Assembly (NCBI RefSeq): GCF_004349105.1
Contig: NZ_SMLB01000065.1
Location: 1 to 33,509 of the forward strand
DNA length: 33,509 nucleotides
Direction: 5' to 3'
Source of the DNA: Jiangella aurantiaca
Lineage (GTDB): Bacteria; Actinomycetota; Actinomycetes; Jiangellales; Jiangellaceae
The stretch's first letter is position 1, and the number at the start of each line of letters is the position of its first letter. Made by a program: the position numbers and the translations under genes. A model generated the notes under the pieces. It ran no database searches and was not told the origin of the DNA. It was given only the letters and a program-made list of their open reading frames with translations. This document shows positions 1-7,739 of the stretch, piece by piece.

Positions 1-515
1 CCGCCCGGCCCACCCGCCACCTCCAGTCGCGCCTCGGCCCACTCCTCGACCGCGACCAGCCGCAGCTCCTCCAGTTGCCGGATCGCCGGGGCCAGCACGC
101 CCGCGTCGGCGACGTCCGCGAAGGCCGGACCGCGCCAGAGGTCCAGCGCCTCGCCCAGCAGCGCCGAGCGCGCGCCCGGATCGTCGTGCGCCCGGGCCCG
201 CGCGACCAGCACCGCGAACCGTCCGGCGTCGACGTCGTCGGCGGAGGCGTGCAGCTGGTACCCGGCCGGCCGGTACGTCACCAGATCGGCGCCGACCGCC
301 CGCCGCAGCAGCGACACCTTGGTCTGCAGCCCGCCGAGCGGGCGGGTCGGCGGCGTGTCGCCCCACAGCGCGTCGACCAGCCGGTCGGCCGAGACGGCGC
401 GGCCGCGGTGCGCGAGCAGGACCGCGAGCAGCAGCCGGACCTTGGCCTCCGGAACTCGTACCGGGGCGCCGCCGGCCGTGGTGACCTCCAACGGCCCGAG
501 CACCCCGAAACGCAC
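1..515 (-). CDS. BTAD-domain (AfsR/SARP-type) transcriptional regulator, N-terminal part only
   Basis: The protein reads MRFGVLGPLEVTTAGG from a GTG at 513-515 and stays open to the window edge, giving 171 codons. The N-terminal winged-helix DNA-binding domain occupies about residues 1-90 (LGPLEV, then RLVDALWGD and a TKVSLLRRAVG recognition-helix region). The start of the bacterial transcriptional activator domain follows (FAVLVARARAHDDPGARSALLGEALDLWRGPAF). The GTG is favoured because TAGCGT lies exactly 6 nt upstream, a leaderless arrangement. An ATG at 518-520 opens a different, non-conserved frame. The gene is divergent from the imine-reductase-like gene and could regulate it. The missing C-terminus may hold NB-ARC or TPR parts. 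Family assignment is firm; target is unknown. Confidence 0.85.
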   Translation of the reverse strand, partial: MRFGVLGPLEVTTAGGAPVRVPEAKVRLLLAVLLAHRGRAVSADRLVDALWGDTPPTRPLGGLQTKVSLLRRAVGADLVTYRPAGYQLHASADDVDAGRFAVLVARARAHDDPGARSALLGEALDLWRGPAFADVADAGVLAPAIRQLEELRLVAVEEWAEARLEVAGGPG

Positions 516-521
516 GTCATC

Positions 522-527
522 ACGCTA
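522..527 (-). promoter_or_regulatory. Leaderless -10 box of the BTAD regulator
   Basis: On the minus strand TAGCGT is followed by six bases (GATGAC) and then the GTG start at 515. A TANNNT box 6-7 nt before the start codon is the usual mark of a leaderless actinobacterial transcript. No clear -35 was found. Confidence 0.55.
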
Positions 528-615
528 GCCGAGCCGGGCCGCCAGCCGGCCGTGAGCGGATCGAAAGCGGCGCCGCGCACGCTCGGCGGGACCGCAACAC
601 GAAAGGACGGACACC

Positions 616-1491
616 ATGACCGACCGCCACCCCGTCACCGTCGTCGGCCTCGGCGCGATGGGCCGCGAGATCGCCCGCGTGCTGCTGGAAGCCGGCCACC
701 CGGCCACGGTGTGGAACCGCACGCCGTCACGTGCGGACGATCTGGTCGCCGAGGGCGCGACCCGCGCGGACACCGTCGCGCAGGCCGTCACGAGCAGCCC
801 GCTCGTAATGGTCTGCGTGCTCGACTACGCCGCGACCCGCGAGCTGCTGGAGCCGGTCGCCGCCGAGCTGGCCGGGCGCACCGTCGTCCAGCTCACCACC
901 GGCACGCCGCGGCAGGCCCGGGAGCTGGCCGCCTGGGCCGCGGAGTGCGGCATCGACTACGTCGACAGCGGCATGATGGCCACGCCGCCGATGATCGGCA
1001 GCGAGACGTCGCAGTTCCTGTACAGCGGCGACGAGGCGGCGTTCCAGCGGTACCGGCCGGCGCTGGAGCTGCTGGGCACCAGCCGCTGGTTCGGCGCCGA
1101 CGCCGGACTGGCCTCGCTCTACGACCTCGCGCTGCTGTCCGGCATGTACACGATGTTCGCCGGGTTCCTGCACGGGGCGGCGATGGTCGGCACGGCCGGC
1201 GTCAGCGCCGCCGAGTTCGCCGCGTCGGCGGGGGAGTGGCTGCGCGCCATGACCGCCTCGCTGCCCTACGCCGCCGCGTTCGTCGACAGCGGCGACTACA
1301 CCACCGACGTGCAGAGCGTGGAGTTCAACAAGGCCGCGCTCGACGTGATCGTGCAGGCCAGCGTGGACCAGGGCGTCGCGCCCGACCTCGTCGCGCCGAT
1401 CCAGGAGCTGCTCGCCCGGCAGCTGGCGGAGGGACACGGTGAGGAGTCGTTCGACCGGATCATCGAGAGCATCCGGTCCCGGCCGGCCTGA
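616..1491 (+). CDS. Imine-reductase-like NAD(P)-dependent oxidoreductase
   Basis: This is a 291-residue beta-hydroxyacid dehydrogenase/imine reductase-family protein. The N-terminal Rossmann motif is GLGAMG (11-16), followed by WNRTPSRA (33-40), whose Arg/Thr/Ser set suggests NADPH preference. LTTGTP (93-98) is the cofactor/substrate loop. The C-terminal helical domain has ASLYDLALLSGMY with Asp170 at the place of the imine-reductase catalytic Asp/Tyr. Such enzymes reduce cyclic imines or related C=N/C=O substrates; the natural substrate cannot be read from sequence. The ATG is preceded by AAAGGACGG. The gene is divergent from the BTAD regulator and convergent with the HxlR gene across a hairpin. 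Confidence 0.82.
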   Translation: MTDRHPVTVVGLGAMGREIARVLLEAGHPATVWNRTPSRADDLVAEGATRADTVAQAVTSSPLVMVCVLDYAATRELLEPVAAELAGRTVVQLTTGTPRQARELAAWAAECGIDYVDSGMMATPPMIGSETSQFLYSGDEAAFQRYRPALELLGTSRWFGADAGLASLYDLALLSGMYTMFAGFLHGAAMVGTAGVSAAEFAASAGEWLRAMTASLPYAAAFVDSGDYTTDVQSVEFNKAALDVIVQASVDQGVAPDLVAPIQELLARQLAEGHGEESFDRIIESIRSRPA

Positions 1492-1500
1492 CGGCGAGGA

Positions 1501-1523
1501 CGATCACTCGACCGGAGTGATCG
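1501..1523. terminator. Bidirectional hairpin between convergent genes
   Basis: CGATCACTC (1501-1509) and GAGTGATCG (1515-1523) form a perfect 9-bp stem with a 5-nt loop. It sits between the imine-reductase stop and the 3' end of the HxlR gene, overlapping the last HxlR codons. There is no T-tract, as is common in actinobacteria. Confidence 0.6.
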
Positions 1524-1851
1524 CGATCCCGTGGCGCGCCGCGTGCTCCTCGCCCCAGGCGTAGAGGGCCTGGAGCACCGGCGCGAGGCTGCGGCCCTCG
1601 TCCGTGAGGTCGTATGTGACCGGTGCCGGAACGCCTTCGTGGACGGTCCGGGTGACCAGGCCGGCGCGTTCGAGCTCACGCAGTCGCTGGGTGAGCATCT
1701 TCTCCGTCAGGTCGGGCATGCGCCGTCGCAGCTCGCCGTACCGGTGGACGCCCTCCTTGAGGTGCGCCAGGATCACCGGCGTCCAGCGGCCGCCGATGAC
1801 GTCGACGGTCACCTCGACCGGGCAGTAGTACCGCGTGCGAGCGACGCTCAT
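1504..1851 (-). CDS. HxlR-family winged-helix regulator
   Basis: This 115-residue protein has the full HxlR fold. It begins with a Cys-Pro pair (YYCPVEVTVDVIGGRWTPVIL), then HRYGELRRRMPDLTEKMLTQRL (the DNA-recognition helix region) and the wing VPAPVTYDLTDEGRSL. The start at 1851 is chosen over the longer upstream frame because GGAGGTGA lies about 7 nt before it and homologues start near this point. Many HxlR proteins sense redox or electrophiles through the N-terminal Cys (here Cys10); whether this one does is inference. It is divergent from the truncated haemoglobin gene and is the obvious candidate regulator of it. Length matches the family. Confidence 0.9.
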   Translation of the reverse strand: MSVARTRYYCPVEVTVDVIGGRWTPVILAHLKEGVHRYGELRRRMPDLTEKMLTQRLRELERAGLVTRTVHEGVPAPVTYDLTDEGRSLAPVLQALYAWGEEHAARHGIAITPVE

Positions 1852-1879
1852 GGCCGGCTCACCTCCACGCACCACAAGG

Positions 1880-1925
1880 TACGTTCTTGTCCGTGCCGGA
1901 GGCCGGTGGTGGACTCGTGGCGTGA
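1880..1925 (+). promoter_or_regulatory. Leaderless -10 and possible 10-codon leader ORF of the globin gene
   Basis: TACGTT (1880-1885) is followed by 7 nt and a GTG at 1893. That GTG opens a 10-codon frame (MPEAGGGLVA) whose TGA (1923-1925) overlaps the globin GTG as GTGA. If transcription starts at the GTG, the mini-ORF would be translated without a leader and coupled to the globin by stop-start reinitiation. The geometry is seen directly; translation is inference. Confidence 0.4.
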
Positions 1926-2398
1926 CCGTTCCGACACTGTACGAGTGGGCCGGCGGCGCCGCGGCGCTCGAGCGGCTGTTCACCGCGTTCTACGCGAGCG
2001 TGCGCGACGACCCCGAGCTGCGCGAGCTGTTCCGGGACATGGATCCGGACCATCCGCGGCACGTCGCGGCCTGGCTCGGCGAGGTGTTCGGCGGCCCACC
2101 GCTGTACTCACGGCAGCGTGGCGGGCACGCGCACATGATCGGCAAGCATCTCGGCAAGGCGATCACCGAACGGCAGCGCCGGCGCTGGGTCGAGCTGCTG
2201 CAGGACGCGGCCGACGATAGTGGGCTGCCCGCCGACCCGGAGTTCCGGGCCGCGTTCACCGGCTACGTCGAGTGGGGCAGCCGGATGGCCGTGCTGTTGT
2301 CGCAGCCGGGCGTCCGGCCGGGTCCGCCCGAGCCGATGCCCACCTGGACCTGGGCGTCGCCGCCGTGGCAACCGCCCGGCGGCGCCGCGGCCGAGTGA
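1922..2398 (+). CDS. Group II truncated haemoglobin-like protein
   Basis: This 158-residue haem globin reads TLYEWAGGAAALERLFTAFY near its start. Tyr24 fits position B10, His76 (IGKHLGKAI) fits the proximal F8 ligand, and Trp89 (RRRWVELL) fits G8 Trp of the trHbII/GlbO group. Such proteins bind O2 or NO and peroxide and are linked to oxidative or nitrosative stress. The GTG at 1922 is chosen because conservation starts there; the frame extends upstream to 1835 but that part overlaps the HxlR start and is not globin-like. The tail after residue 130 is Pro/Trp-rich and longer than in GlbO. The divergent HxlR regulator suggests redox-controlled expression. Confidence 0.85.
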   Translation: MTVPTLYEWAGGAAALERLFTAFYASVRDDPELRELFRDMDPDHPRHVAAWLGEVFGGPPLYSRQRGGHAHMIGKHLGKAITERQRRRWVELLQDAADDSGLPADPEFRAAFTGYVEWGSRMAVLLSQPGVRPGPPEPMPTWTWASPPWQPPGGAAAE

Positions 2399-2430
2399 CC
2401 GCCCGGCCCTGTCCAACGCCGGCCGGGCGG
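2399..2430. terminator. Bidirectional terminator hairpin
   Basis: CCGCCCGGCC (2399-2408) pairs perfectly with GGCCGGGCGG (2421-2430) across a 12-nt loop. It begins immediately after the globin stop codon and lies in the gap to the convergent TetR gene. Confidence 0.65.
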
Positions 2431-2483
2431 GTCTACGTGATCAACGGGGGAACGCCGCGAACCCCGCAGTGAGCTCCGGGTGA

Positions 2484-3131
2484 TCAACCTGGCGGCCGCC
2501 GCACCCGGATGCCGTCCAGCGCCATCGTCAGTACCCGCTCCAGCTGGGCGGGGTCGGCGAACGGGTACATCGTGACGCCGCCGACCAGCCGCAGCACGTC
2601 GTCGAAGGAGGCGTCGGGGCGGGCGTCGCCGGATTCCTGGGCGCGGCGCAGCAGCGGCCGGCCCGCGGCGTCGATCGCCTTGCGGCAGGTCGCGAAGACG
2701 GGGGAGTCGTGGTTGAGCGCCTCGGCGATGGCCCGCTTCGTGGCCGCGTAGCTGACGAACCGGCGCAGCCATCCGGCCAGCGCGTCCCACGGCGGCAGGC
2801 CGGCGAGCTCGTCGGCGGCACGGCACAGCGCCTCGACCTCGTCGACGTAGACGCTCTCGAACAGGTCCTGCCGGGTGGGGAAGTGCCGGTAGAGCGTGCC
2901 GATGCCGACGCGGGCCCGGCGGGCGATGTCCTCCAGCGACGCGGAGACGCCCGCCTCGGCGAACGCCTCGCGGGCGGCGGAGAGCAGCTTCTCGTAGTTG
3001 CGGCGGGCGTCGGCGCGCTTCGGCCGGCGCGCGAAGACGTCGGCCGGCGCACTGCCCGCATCAGCCGACGTGCCGTCTCCCGCTGCCGCAGCGGCGCCGT
3101 CCCCATACGCCGCGCCGTTCGCGTCCGTCAT
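2484..3131 (-). CDS. TetR/AcrR-family repressor
   Basis: This 215-residue protein has an N-terminal extension of about 40 residues rich in Ala, Gly and Asp, then a TetR HTH (ASLEDIARRARVGIGTLYRHF, residues 64-84), then a C-terminal ligand-binding helical domain. The ATG at 3131 is chosen because AGGAGGTGA precedes it by about 6 nt; the frame stays open further upstream but runs through the operator. It is divergent from the LLM oxidoreductase, with nested palindromes between, so it most likely represses that gene and itself. Its ligand is unknown. The disordered N-terminal tail is unusual for the family. Confidence 0.9.
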   Translation of the reverse strand: MTDANGAAYGDGAAAAAGDGTSADAGSAPADVFARRPKRADARRNYEKLLSAAREAFAEAGVSASLEDIARRARVGIGTLYRHFPTRQDLFESVYVDEVEALCRAADELAGLPPWDALAGWLRRFVSYAATKRAIAEALNHDSPVFATCRKAIDAAGRPLLRRAQESGDARPDASFDDVLRLVGGVTMYPFADPAQLERVLTMALDGIRVRRPPG

Positions 3132-3154
3132 GCCGTCACCTCCTACGTGAGCCC

Positions 3155-3183
3155 TTGCAAACGGAGGCAACCCTCCGTATGGT
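3155..3183 (+). promoter_or_regulatory. Sigma-70-type promoter of the LLM oxidoreductase
   Basis: TTGCAA (3155-3160) and TATGGT (3178-3183) are separated by exactly 17 nt. The spacer is almost entirely an inverted repeat (3161-3178), so an operator lies inside the core promoter. Transcription would start near 3190, about 80 nt before the gene. Confidence 0.6.
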
Positions 3184-3202
3184 GATACGGAGGGATCCCT
3201 CC
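3161..3202. promoter_or_regulatory. Nested palindromic TetR operator
   Basis: Three inverted repeats overlap here. ACGGAGG-4-CCTCCGT spans 3161-3178. CCCTCCGTAT-4-ATACGGAGGG spans 3171-3194 with 10-bp perfect arms. GGAGGGATCCCTCC at 3189-3202 is a 14-bp perfect palindrome. All are built from one GGAGG/CCTCC half-site, which fits two TetR dimers binding side by side. The first covers the promoter spacer and the last covers the predicted start site. Confidence 0.75.
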
Positions 3203-3270
3203 ACATTATCGGCTGCTCCCCCTGCGAAGCATCTCACCTGCGGCTCTCCGAGCGAAGGAACCATCACGTC

Positions 3271-4143
3271 ATGAAGGTCGGACTGCAGATTCCCAACTTC
3301 ACCTGGCCGAACGGCCCCGCCGCGCTGGGCGGCGAGCTGGCCGCCGTCGCCCGCACCGCCGATCAGGCCGGGTTCGAGTACGTCGCGGTCATGGACCACT
3401 TCTTCCAGATCGCCGCCGTCGGCCCGACCGAGGACGACATGCTCGAGGCGTACACGACGCTGGGCTTCCTGGCCGCGCACACCGAGCGGGCCGAGCTCCT
3501 CACTGTCATCACCGGCGTCCACTACCGCGAGCCGGCTCTGCTGGCCAAGGCCGTCACCACGCTCGACGTGCTCTCCGGCGGCCGCGCCATGATGGGCATC
3601 GGCGCCGGCTGGAACGAGGAGGAGTCCCGCGGCCTGGGCTTCCCGTTCCCGTCCACCGCCGAGCGGTTCGAGCGTCTCGAGGAGGCTCTGCGCTACCTGC
3701 TGCAGATGTGGTCCGACGACGAGGGCCCGTTCGACGGCAGGTTCACGAAGGCCGAGCGGCTGCTGAACTCGCCGCAGTCGCTGAGCCGCCCGCACCCGCC
3801 GATCATGATCGGCGGCGGTGGCGAGAGGAAGACGCTGCGGCTGGTCGCGCAGTACGGCGACGCGTGCAACCTGTTCAACACGCCGGCGCTGCCGCGGAAG
3901 CTCGACGTGCTGCGCCAGCACTGCGCCGACGTCGGCCGCGACGACGACGAGATCACCAAGACCGTCTACCAGGTGCTCGACGTCGGCGAGAACGGCGCGC
4001 GCACCCAGGAGCTGATCGACGAGCTCGGCCGGCTCGCCGACCTGGGCGTCGACGCCGTGCTGGGCTCCGTGCCGACGGTGCCGCGCCTGGACGACCTCGA
4101 GCGCATCGGCGCCGACGTCATCCCGGTGGCCGAGAAGCTCTGA
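3271..4143 (+). CDS. LLM-class (luciferase-like) F420-dependent oxidoreductase
   Basis: This 290-residue protein has the bacterial luciferase/F420 TIM-barrel fold. The N-terminus is MKVGLQIPNF, followed by AGFEYVAVMDHFFQ, LLTVITGVHYREPALLAKAVTTLDVLSGGRAMMGIGAGWNEEE and HPPIMIGGGGERKTLRLVAQYGD, all standard blocks of the F420 LLM family. Members reduce or oxidise alcohols, ketones or enals with F420; the substrate is not predictable. A GAAGGAA lies about 10 nt before the ATG, a little far. The gene is controlled by the divergent TetR operator. Its 3' end overlaps the convergent ltrA-like gene by 26 bp. Confidence 0.88.
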   Translation: MKVGLQIPNFTWPNGPAALGGELAAVARTADQAGFEYVAVMDHFFQIAAVGPTEDDMLEAYTTLGFLAAHTERAELLTVITGVHYREPALLAKAVTTLDVLSGGRAMMGIGAGWNEEESRGLGFPFPSTAERFERLEEALRYLLQMWSDDEGPFDGRFTKAERLLNSPQSLSRPHPPIMIGGGGERKTLRLVAQYGDACNLFNTPALPRKLDVLRQHCADVGRDDDEITKTVYQVLDVGENGARTQELIDELGRLADLGVDAVLGSVPTVPRLDDLERIGADVIPVAEKL

Positions 4144-5296
4144 CCCGCCGCTCCAGGGTCAGCCCGACGGCGACGGCGACGGCGCACACCACGCCGGCCA
4201 GCAGTACCGCCCACCGCCCGGCGGCCGTGCTCGCGGCGACGAGCACGGCCGCACCGGGCAGCACCAGCTGCTGGGCCAGCGTCCGCTTGAAGTGCCGGGC
4301 GTGCAGCAGCCACACGGAGAACAGGTAGATCGACGCCGGGATCGTGACGGCTGCGGCCGCCGCGTACACGGAGACGTGCGCGTGGTGGGTGGCGTGTTCG
4401 ACGGCCACTTCCAGCCCCGCGCCGATGGCCGCCGCCGAGCCGAGGACGAAGTAGTGCCCATAGCCCCAGCGGAACGCCTCGCGGTTGCCGTGCAGGTGCT
4501 CGTGGATGGGCCCGGCGAAGTAGAACCAGAACGCGCTGAAGACGACCAGCAGCCCGCCCACCACGATCGGGACCAGGTCGTCGGCGGCGGACGACTCGTT
4601 CAGTGCCGACTGCACGGCCACGGTCGCGGCCGCGATGGTCTCGCCCAGCACGATGATCGTGAACAGGCCGTGCCGCTCGGCGATGTGGTGCGGGTGCCAC
4701 CCGGTCCGCCGGGCTCGCTCCGCGATCACCGGGACGGAGAGGTCCGCGGCGGCCAGGATCACGAATCCGGCCGACCAGGCGGAATCTGGCAGCTGGAGCA
4801 GCAGGACCCAGGCCGTCTGCACCACCACCAGGCCGCCCGCGTAGCGCAGCGCCGTGGTGCGGCCGGCACCCGTCTCGCCGTGCGCCGCCCGCAGCCACTG
4901 GCCGACCAGCGCGAGCCGCATGATGACGTAGCCCGCCACCGCGATGCTGAAGTCGTCCTCGTCGAACGCCCGCGGAATGCCGGCGGCGAGCACCAGCACA
5001 CCGCACATCTGCACGAACGTGGCGATGCGGTACGGCACGTCGTCGGTGTCGTAGGCCGAGGCGAACCAGGTGAAGTTCACCCAGGCCAGCCAGATGGCGA
5101 AGAAGACGAACACGTAGCCGCCCACGCCGGCGGCGAACGAGCCCTCGGCCACCGAGTGGACGAGGCGGGCGCCGGCCTGGGCGACCGCCACCACGAAGCA
5201 CAGGTCGAACAGCAGCTCCAACGGGGTGGCGCTGCGGTGTGCCTCGTGCGGGCTGCGGGCTCGCATCCGTGGCCGCCGCAGCTGCTGTTCCGTCAT
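4118..5296 (-). CDS. Low-temperature requirement A (LtrA)-family membrane protein
   Basis: This 392-residue integral membrane protein has about 10-12 hydrophobic segments. Diagnostic LtrA blocks are SATPLELLFDLCFVVAVAQ near the N-terminus, the AERHGLFTIIVLGETI segment in mid-protein and the HYFVLGSAAAIGAGLE region. The family was named from a cold-sensitive Listeria mutant; its biochemical role is unsettled. A TACGAT -10-like box and a GGGGGGAC purine stretch precede the ATG. The last 26 bp overlap the LLM gene tail-to-tail, so no separate terminator fits between them. Confidence 0.88.
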   Translation of the reverse strand: MTEQQLRRPRMRARSPHEAHRSATPLELLFDLCFVVAVAQAGARLVHSVAEGSFAAGVGGYVFVFFAIWLAWVNFTWFASAYDTDDVPYRIATFVQMCGVLVLAAGIPRAFDEDDFSIAVAGYVIMRLALVGQWLRAAHGETGAGRTTALRYAGGLVVVQTAWVLLLQLPDSAWSAGFVILAAADLSVPVIAERARRTGWHPHHIAERHGLFTIIVLGETIAAATVAVQSALNESSAADDLVPIVVGGLLVVFSAFWFYFAGPIHEHLHGNREAFRWGYGHYFVLGSAAAIGAGLEVAVEHATHHAHVSVYAAAAAVTIPASIYLFSVWLLHARHFKRTLAQQLVLPGAAVLVAASTAAGRWAVLLAGVVCAVAVAVGLTLERRVRASRPPG

Positions 5297-5354
5297 GGTC
5301 GTGTCCCCCCGTCCGTCGCGACGCCCGTATCGTAGAGCCGCGCCGGTCGGCGGT

Positions 5355-5375
5355 CGTCAGCCGTCAGCCGTCAGC
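5355..5375. repeat. Three tandem copies of CGTCAGC
   Basis: The 7-mer CGTCAGC is repeated three times without a gap and overlaps the stop codon of the downstream-reading TetR gene. A slip of one unit would change only the sequence after the stop. Confidence 0.7.
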
Positions 5376-5958
5376 CGGCGGCGAGGGCGCGGAAGCGGCT
5401 GAGGTCGCCGCCGCAGGCCTGGGTGACCAGCTCCAGCGCGTCGGGGTCCTCGGACTCGTGCAGGTGCAGCGCCAGGACGGTGTTGATCAGCATGCCCTCG
5501 GCGAGAAAGTGGCTCGCCTCCTCGGGGGACAGGCCGGCCTCGTCGCGGACCAGCCGGTAGACGGTCAGGAACCCCTCGCGCCCGACCGGGCCGATCGCGG
5601 GGTCGCTGCCGAGGCTGAAGAGGTGCAGCAGCGACAGCAGGATGCCGCGGTCGGCGATGAGGTCGAGGTAGGCCTCGCCCAGTCGCCGGTCGACCGGCCG
5701 GCCGTCGTCGGCCTCGATGGCGGAGCGGAACGCGGCCGCGATGCGGCCGACCGCCCGCCGGGCGACCTCGACGAACAGGGCCTCCTTGCTGCCGAACGTC
5801 CGCACGACGTACGCCTGGCTGATGCCGGCCGCGGTGGCGATCTGGTCGGTGGTGGCGCCCGCGTAGCCGCGTTCGCCGAACACGACGCTCGCCGCGGCCA
5901 GGATCGACTCACGCCGCTCGGCCGCCGGGAGCCGGTGTCTCGTCTCCATGGTTGACAT
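5371..5958 (-). CDS. TetR-family repressor of the divergent exporter
   Basis: This 195-residue protein has a TetR HTH at about residues 36-56 (TTDQIATAAGISQAYVVRTF) followed by SKEALF and a C-terminal helical domain. The tyrosine-rich turn has the QAYVVRTFGSK form found in regulators of drug exporters. The start could be 5958 or the in-frame ATG at 5949; neither has a clear Shine-Dalgarno sequence, so a leaderless or short-leader transcript is likely. The gene is divergent from the 14-TM MFS exporter across an inverted repeat, the classic QacR/LfrR-like layout. An inducing drug probably releases it from the operator. Confidence 0.88.
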   Translation of the reverse strand: MSTMETRHRLPAAERRESILAAASVVFGERGYAGATTDQIATAAGISQAYVVRTFGSKEALFVEVARRAVGRIAAAFRSAIEADDGRPVDRRLGEAYLDLIADRGILLSLLHLFSLGSDPAIGPVGREGFLTVYRLVRDEAGLSPEEASHFLAEGMLINTVLALHLHESEDPDALELVTQACGGDLSRFRALAAG

Positions 5959-5990
5959 GTTATCAGTCGATTACTACTCTTCAAGTAATC
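5952..5990 (+). promoter_or_regulatory. Exporter promoter with overlapping TetR operator
   Basis: TTGACA (5952-5957), a 17-nt spacer and TACTCT (5975-5980) form a good promoter for the MFS gene. GATTACT (5969-5975) and AGTAATC (5984-5990) form an inverted repeat with an 8-nt spacer; its left arm touches the -10 box. The divergent TetR protein is the expected ligand. Confidence 0.6.
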
Positions 5991-6022
5991 AACCAATAAC
6001 AACCTTCTGAGAGGTGCGGCGG

Positions 6023-7462
6023 ATGAACGGCGTGCGACCCCGGCCGACATGGCTGCTGATCCTCGCGGCGTCGGTGCCGATGTTCATGGCGGCGCTGGAC
6101 AACCTGGTCGTGACCAGCGCGCTACCCGTTCTGCAGCGCGAGTTCCAGGCCTCCATCGAGGAGCTGCAGTGGTTCGTCAACGCCTACACGCTGGCGTTCG
6201 CCGGACTGATCCTGGTCGCCGTCGCGCTCGGCGACCGGTTCGGCCGGCGCCGGGTGTTCGCGCTCGGGCTGGCGCTGTTCACGGTCGCGTCGGCGCTGTG
6301 CGCGGTGAGCGTGGAGTCGTGGCAGCTGATCGCGGCGCGCGCGGTCCAGGGAGCGGCCGCCGCGGCGCTGATGCCGCTCTCGCTGACGCTGCTGTCGACG
6401 TCGGTGACGCCGCGGCGGCGGCCGCTGGCCATCGGCGTGTGGGGCGGCGTGACGGGGCTCGGCGTCGCGCTCGGCCCGCTGGTCGGCGGCGCCGTGGTCG
6501 AGGGAATGAACTGGAACGCGATCTTCTGGCTGAACGTGCCGATCGGCGTGCTGTCGCTGCCGCTGGTGCTGATGGTGCTGCCGGAGTCGTTCGGCCGGCG
6601 GGTGCGCGTCGACCTCGTGGGCGTGGGGCTGGCCAGCACTGGGCTGCTCACGCTGGTCTTCGGCATCGTCCGCGCGGAGTCCGTGGGCTGGGGGAGCGCG
6701 CAGATCGTGTCGACGCTGGCCGCCGGCGTGGTGCTGCTCGGGCTGTTCGTGGCCTGGGAGCGGCGGACGGCCGACCCGCTGCTGTCGCTCGGGCTGTTCC
6801 ACGACCGCGGCTTCTCGACGGCCAACGTGGTCGGCGTGCTGTTCAGCTTCGGCGTGTTCGGGGCGATCTTCATCCTCATCCAGTTCCTGCAGGTCGTGCA
6901 GGGGTACAGCCCGCTGGAGGCCGGCGTGCTGACGATGCCGTGGACGATGGCGCCGATGGTCGTCGCGCCGCTGGCCGGGCTCGCGGTGCCGCGCCTGGGC
7001 ACCCGGCTGCCGATCGTCACCGGTCTGGTGTTCGTGGCCGTGGCGCTCGCCTGGATCGCGCTCGTCATGGCCGAGGACGTCGGCTACGGGCGACTCGTCG
7101 GGGCGTTCGCGCTGGCCGGCGTTGGCATGGGCCTGGTCATCGCGCCCAGCGCCACCGCCGTTCTCGCCACCATCCGCGACGAGGACAACGCGAAGGCGTC
7201 GGGCACCAACTCCGCGCTCCGCGAGGTCGGCGTGGCGCTGGGCATCGCGGTGCTGACGGCGGTCTTCACCGGCGCGGGTGGTGCACTGACGCCGACCGGA
7301 TACGTCGACGCCGCGGTGGTCGCCGTGCTGGTGGGCGCCGGCGTCGTCGGGCTGGGCGCGCTGGCCGCCCTGGCGCTCCCGCACGGCCGGACGGGCCGAT
7401 CCGTAGAGTCGGCACCGGAGGCGGCGATGAGTTCTCGGGCGCCCGCCGGTATCACCCGGTGA
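6023..7462 (+). CDS. DHA2-family (14-TM) MFS multidrug exporter
   Basis: This 479-residue transporter has about 14 hydrophobic helices, the usual size for EmrB/QacA-type proton antiporters. TM1 carries the DHA2 motif D1 pattern (MAALDNLVVTSALPVLQREF). The loop after TM2 has GDRFGRRRV (motif A). The motif C-like glycine run is GGVTGLGVALGPLVGGAVV, and NWNAIFWLNVPIG is typical of DHA2. The ATG at 6023 is preferred over the in-frame GTG at 6014 because AGAGGTG lies about 6 nt before it. The gene is under the divergent TetR regulator. Substrates are probably hydrophobic drugs or a secreted metabolite. Confidence 0.92.
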   Translation: MNGVRPRPTWLLILAASVPMFMAALDNLVVTSALPVLQREFQASIEELQWFVNAYTLAFAGLILVAVALGDRFGRRRVFALGLALFTVASALCAVSVESWQLIAARAVQGAAAAALMPLSLTLLSTSVTPRRRPLAIGVWGGVTGLGVALGPLVGGAVVEGMNWNAIFWLNVPIGVLSLPLVLMVLPESFGRRVRVDLVGVGLASTGLLTLVFGIVRAESVGWGSAQIVSTLAAGVVLLGLFVAWERRTADPLLSLGLFHDRGFSTANVVGVLFSFGVFGAIFILIQFLQVVQGYSPLEAGVLTMPWTMAPMVVAPLAGLAVPRLGTRLPIVTGLVFVAVALAWIALVMAEDVGYGRLVGAFALAGVGMGLVIAPSATAVLATIRDEDNAKASGTNSALREVGVALGIAVLTAVFTGAGGALTPTGYVDAAVVAVLVGAGVVGLGALAALALPHGRTGRSVESAPEAAMSSRAPAGITR

Positions 7463-7739
7463 CCGCACGGCCCACCGGGAACACCGGAGCACGCGATGAA
7501 CCATGGCACGCTGGAGCGTTCCACAAACGGGGACGAAACAGGCACGCCAGGTGACGCTCAACGAGCAAGCGGTCACCGTCAGCGTGCCGAGGCCCGGCCT
7601 GGCCGGTTCCGCGGCGCGCTCGGGCCGCCGCCCGGCGACGGCGGCTCGTCGAGCGGCAGCCGCAGCTCGACCCGGGTGTCAGGGGCCAGGTTCGGCAGCC
7701 CGGCTACCCCGCCCGAATGGGACGAAACGGGGCGGCGGG

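Noticed and set aside
7463..7739. Possible gene between the exporter and the phosphoesterase, including two copies of GGGACGAAAC
   Set aside because: Open frames on both strands have low-complexity Arg/Gly/Pro translations without ribosome sites; two 10-mers 190 bp apart are weak evidence for a repeat.
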